Assembly (NCBI GenBank): GCA_027297005.1
Contig: JAPUIN010000106.1
Location: 1 to 6,568 of the forward strand
Direction: 5' to 3'
From: Acidobacteriota bacterium
GTDB taxonomy: Bacteria; Acidobacteriota; Polarisedimenticolia; Gp22-AA2
DNA: 6,568 nt
Positions 5,061 to 6,568 of this stretch are shown piece after piece. Below the pieces are notes generated by a model. The model was given only the letters and a program-made list of their open reading frames with translations. It was not told the origin of the DNA and did no database searches. Position 1 is the stretch's first letter; each line of letters opens with the position of its first letter. The position numbers and the translations under genes were made by a program.

Positions 5061-6568
5061 TCAGCGCCCGCGGTCCATGAGGTTGTAGACCGCGGGGATG
5101 ATCAGGAGCGTGAGGACGGTCGAGACCAACAGGCCGCCGATGACCGTCAACGCCATTGGCCGGCGGAGCTCGCTGCCTGCCCCAAACCCGATCGCCATCG
5201 GCAGGAGACCCATCACGGTCGTCGCCGTCGTCATGAGGATCGGGCGCAGCCGGACCTGCCCCGCGCGAACCAGCGCATCAATTTTCGACATCCCTTTTTG
5301 CCTGAGCTGATTCGTGTAGTCGACCAGGATGATGGCGTTGTTGACGACGATTCCGGAGAGGAGGATCCCGCCGATCAGCACGACGACGCTGACCGTGACG
5401 CCGGTCAGGAACAGCGTGCCAATCAAGCCGATGATCGCGAACGGAACGCTGAACAGGATGACGAACGGATGCAGGAGCGATTCAAACTGCGACGCCATCA
5501 CGAGGTAGACCATGAAGATGGCCAGGAAGATCGCCAGCCGCATGCTTCCGAACGAGGTTTCCATCTCCTGGCGCTGGCCGCCGATGTGCCATTCGAAGCC
5601 GGCGGGGAACGGCATCTCTCCGAGCGTTGCGGCGATCTCCGCCGACACCGAGGCCAGATCCCGGCCCGCGAGATTGGCGGTCAGGACCGCCACGCGCTCC
5701 CCCTCGCTGCGCCGTATGTCGGCCGGTCCTTCGACCTCGCTCACGGTGGCGACCGAGGAGAGGGGGATCGCGGCGCCGCCCGTTCGATGCACGGTCAGCT
5801 GGAGCAGATCCAGGACGCTGTCGCGGAACTCCTCGCCGGCGCGCAGGCGGACGTCGATCGTTCGATCCTTGCGCTGGATGTCGGTCGCGACAGTTCCCTG
5901 CACCTTGGTACGCACGATCGACGCGACCTCCCCGATCGAGAGCCCGAGCTTTGCCAGGCGCGCGCGATCGAAGCGGATCTGCAGCTCGGGATTGCCCCCC
6001 TCGGTCGACGACTTGATGTCCGCGAGCCCACGGATCCCCCGCATGCGTACCGCCAGATCGTCAGCAAGCTGATCCAGCAGGTTGAGGTTATGTCCGCGGA
6101 TCTCCACCTCGATCGGCATGCGGAAGCTGAAGTAGGACGGCCTGCCGAACCGGTACTCGAGATTCTCCTGCTGGTCGAGCACCGTGCGCAGTTGCGCCAT
6201 CATCGCGTCCTCCGTCGTTCGTGAGAGCGGCGGTGCGAGAGTCAGCGTCAGCTGCCCGATATTCTCCCGCCTCTCGCCGGCCACCCCTCCCTGCTCGTTG
6301 GAGCTGCCGGCGATGGCGTAGATCGTCCGGATCCCTTCCATGCCCGCGGCATATTTTTCCAGCACCGCGAGCCGGCGTTGTGTCACGTCCAGGTGGGTCC
6401 CCGGCGGCAGCTCGATGTTGACGTAAAACTCCCCCTGCACCAGCTCCGGCACCAGCTCCTGCCCCAACCGCGGATACAACATGAGACTTCCCGCGAACAG
6501 CAGGATGGCGACGGCGACGGTAAGGGTGGGGTGGGCCAGAACGTTCTTCAGCTGCCGCGAGTAGAAGG
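5061..6568 (-). CDS. RND-family efflux permease, C-terminal half (5' end beyond right edge)
   Basis: Inner-membrane proton-driven pump subunit that works with a periplasmic adaptor and an outer-membrane channel. The visible 501 residues are the second half of the roughly 1,000-1,050-residue protein: transmembrane helix 7 (about 13-30), the second periplasmic porter/docking region (about 31-340, opening with LGQELVPELVQGEFYVNIEL), then helices 8-12. Helix 8 starts near 343 and is followed by ASQFESLLHPFVILFSVPFA; helix 10 carries GIVVNNAIILVDYTNQLR, with Asn409-Asn410 (visible numbering); the conserved RLRPILMTTATTVMGLLPMA block follows. It ends normally, shortly after helix 12. The frame is open to base 6566, so the methionine at 6482 is internal, at the end of helix 7. 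The Asn-Asn pattern resembles HAE1/SwrC-like members rather than AcrB, which has Lys in helix 10. Substrate is not predictable. Adaptor and channel genes are not in the window. Confidence 0.94.
   Translation of the reverse strand, partial: FYSRQLKNVLAHPTLTVAVAILLFAGSLMLYPRLGQELVPELVQGEFYVNIELPPGTHLDVTQRRLAVLEKYAAGMEGIRTIYAIAGSSNEQGGVAGERRENIGQLTLTLAPPLSRTTEDAMMAQLRTVLDQQENLEYRFGRPSYFSFRMPIEVEIRGHNLNLLDQLADDLAVRMRGIRGLADIKSSTEGGNPELQIRFDRARLAKLGLSIGEVASIVRTKVQGTVATDIQRKDRTIDVRLRAGEEFRDSVLDLLQLTVHRTGGAAIPLSSVATVSEVEGPADIRRSEGERVAVLTANLAGRDLASVSAEIAATLGEMPFPAGFEWHIGGQRQEMETSFGSMRLAIFLAIFMVYLVMASQFESLLHPFVILFSVPFAIIGLIGTLFLTGVTVSVVVLIGGILLSGIVVNNAIILVDYTNQLRQKGMSKIDALVRAGQVRLRPILMTTATTVMGLLPMAIGFGAGSELRRPMALTVIGGLLVSTVLTLLIIPAVYNLMDRGR

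Noticed and set aside
5052..6224. Long plus-strand open frame of 390 codons opposite the RND gene
   Set aside because: Its product is rich in Arg, Asp, His and Gln with no family motif, as expected of the antisense of a high-GC gene; the minus strand encodes an unmistakable RND permease.

Overview
The window looks like chromosome of a high-GC, Gram-negative bacterium. Hand counts of sample lines give roughly 65-75% GC in most genes. An outer-membrane TonB-dependent receptor, a periplasmic LTxxQ-type protein and an RND efflux permease imply two membranes. The sequence alone does not fix the phylum. Codon use and gene mix would fit an environmental lineage such as Acidobacteriota, Gemmatimonadota, Eisenbacteria or a deltaproteobacterial group, but that is inference.

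Layout from left to right. The 5' part of a TonB-dependent receptor gene runs off the left edge on the minus strand (1-858). A 201-bp spacer follows, then a 232-residue secreted LTxxQ/Spy-like protein with two tandem copies of its helical domain (minus, 1060-1758). A 152-bp spacer with a possible promoter leads to a two-gene minus-strand operon: a TauE/SafE-type permease (2279-3058) followed, with a 4-bp GTGA overlap, by a DUF1232/YkvA-like small membrane protein (1911-2282). Divergent from it, across a 148-bp region, is a DUF819-family membrane protein on the plus strand (3207-4376). An 84-bp spacer carrying a repeated CACGTGAT motif separates this from a lower-GC (about 52%) small polytopic membrane protein (plus, 4461-5003). 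That gene converges on the C-terminal half of an RND efflux permease, which enters from the right edge (minus, 5061-6568).

Five of the seven genes encode membrane or envelope proteins beyond the two periplasmic/outer-membrane ones, so the stretch is dominated by envelope and transport functions. Only the TauE/DUF1232 pair is clearly co-transcribed. No shared pathway can be demonstrated for the rest.

I found no tRNA, rRNA, CRISPR array, insertion sequence or integrase. I also found no convincing new multi-gene system. The points most worth checking are the internally duplicated LTxxQ protein, the near-leaderless promoter of the TauE-type gene, the paired CACGTGAT sites, and the compositionally distinct gene next to them.
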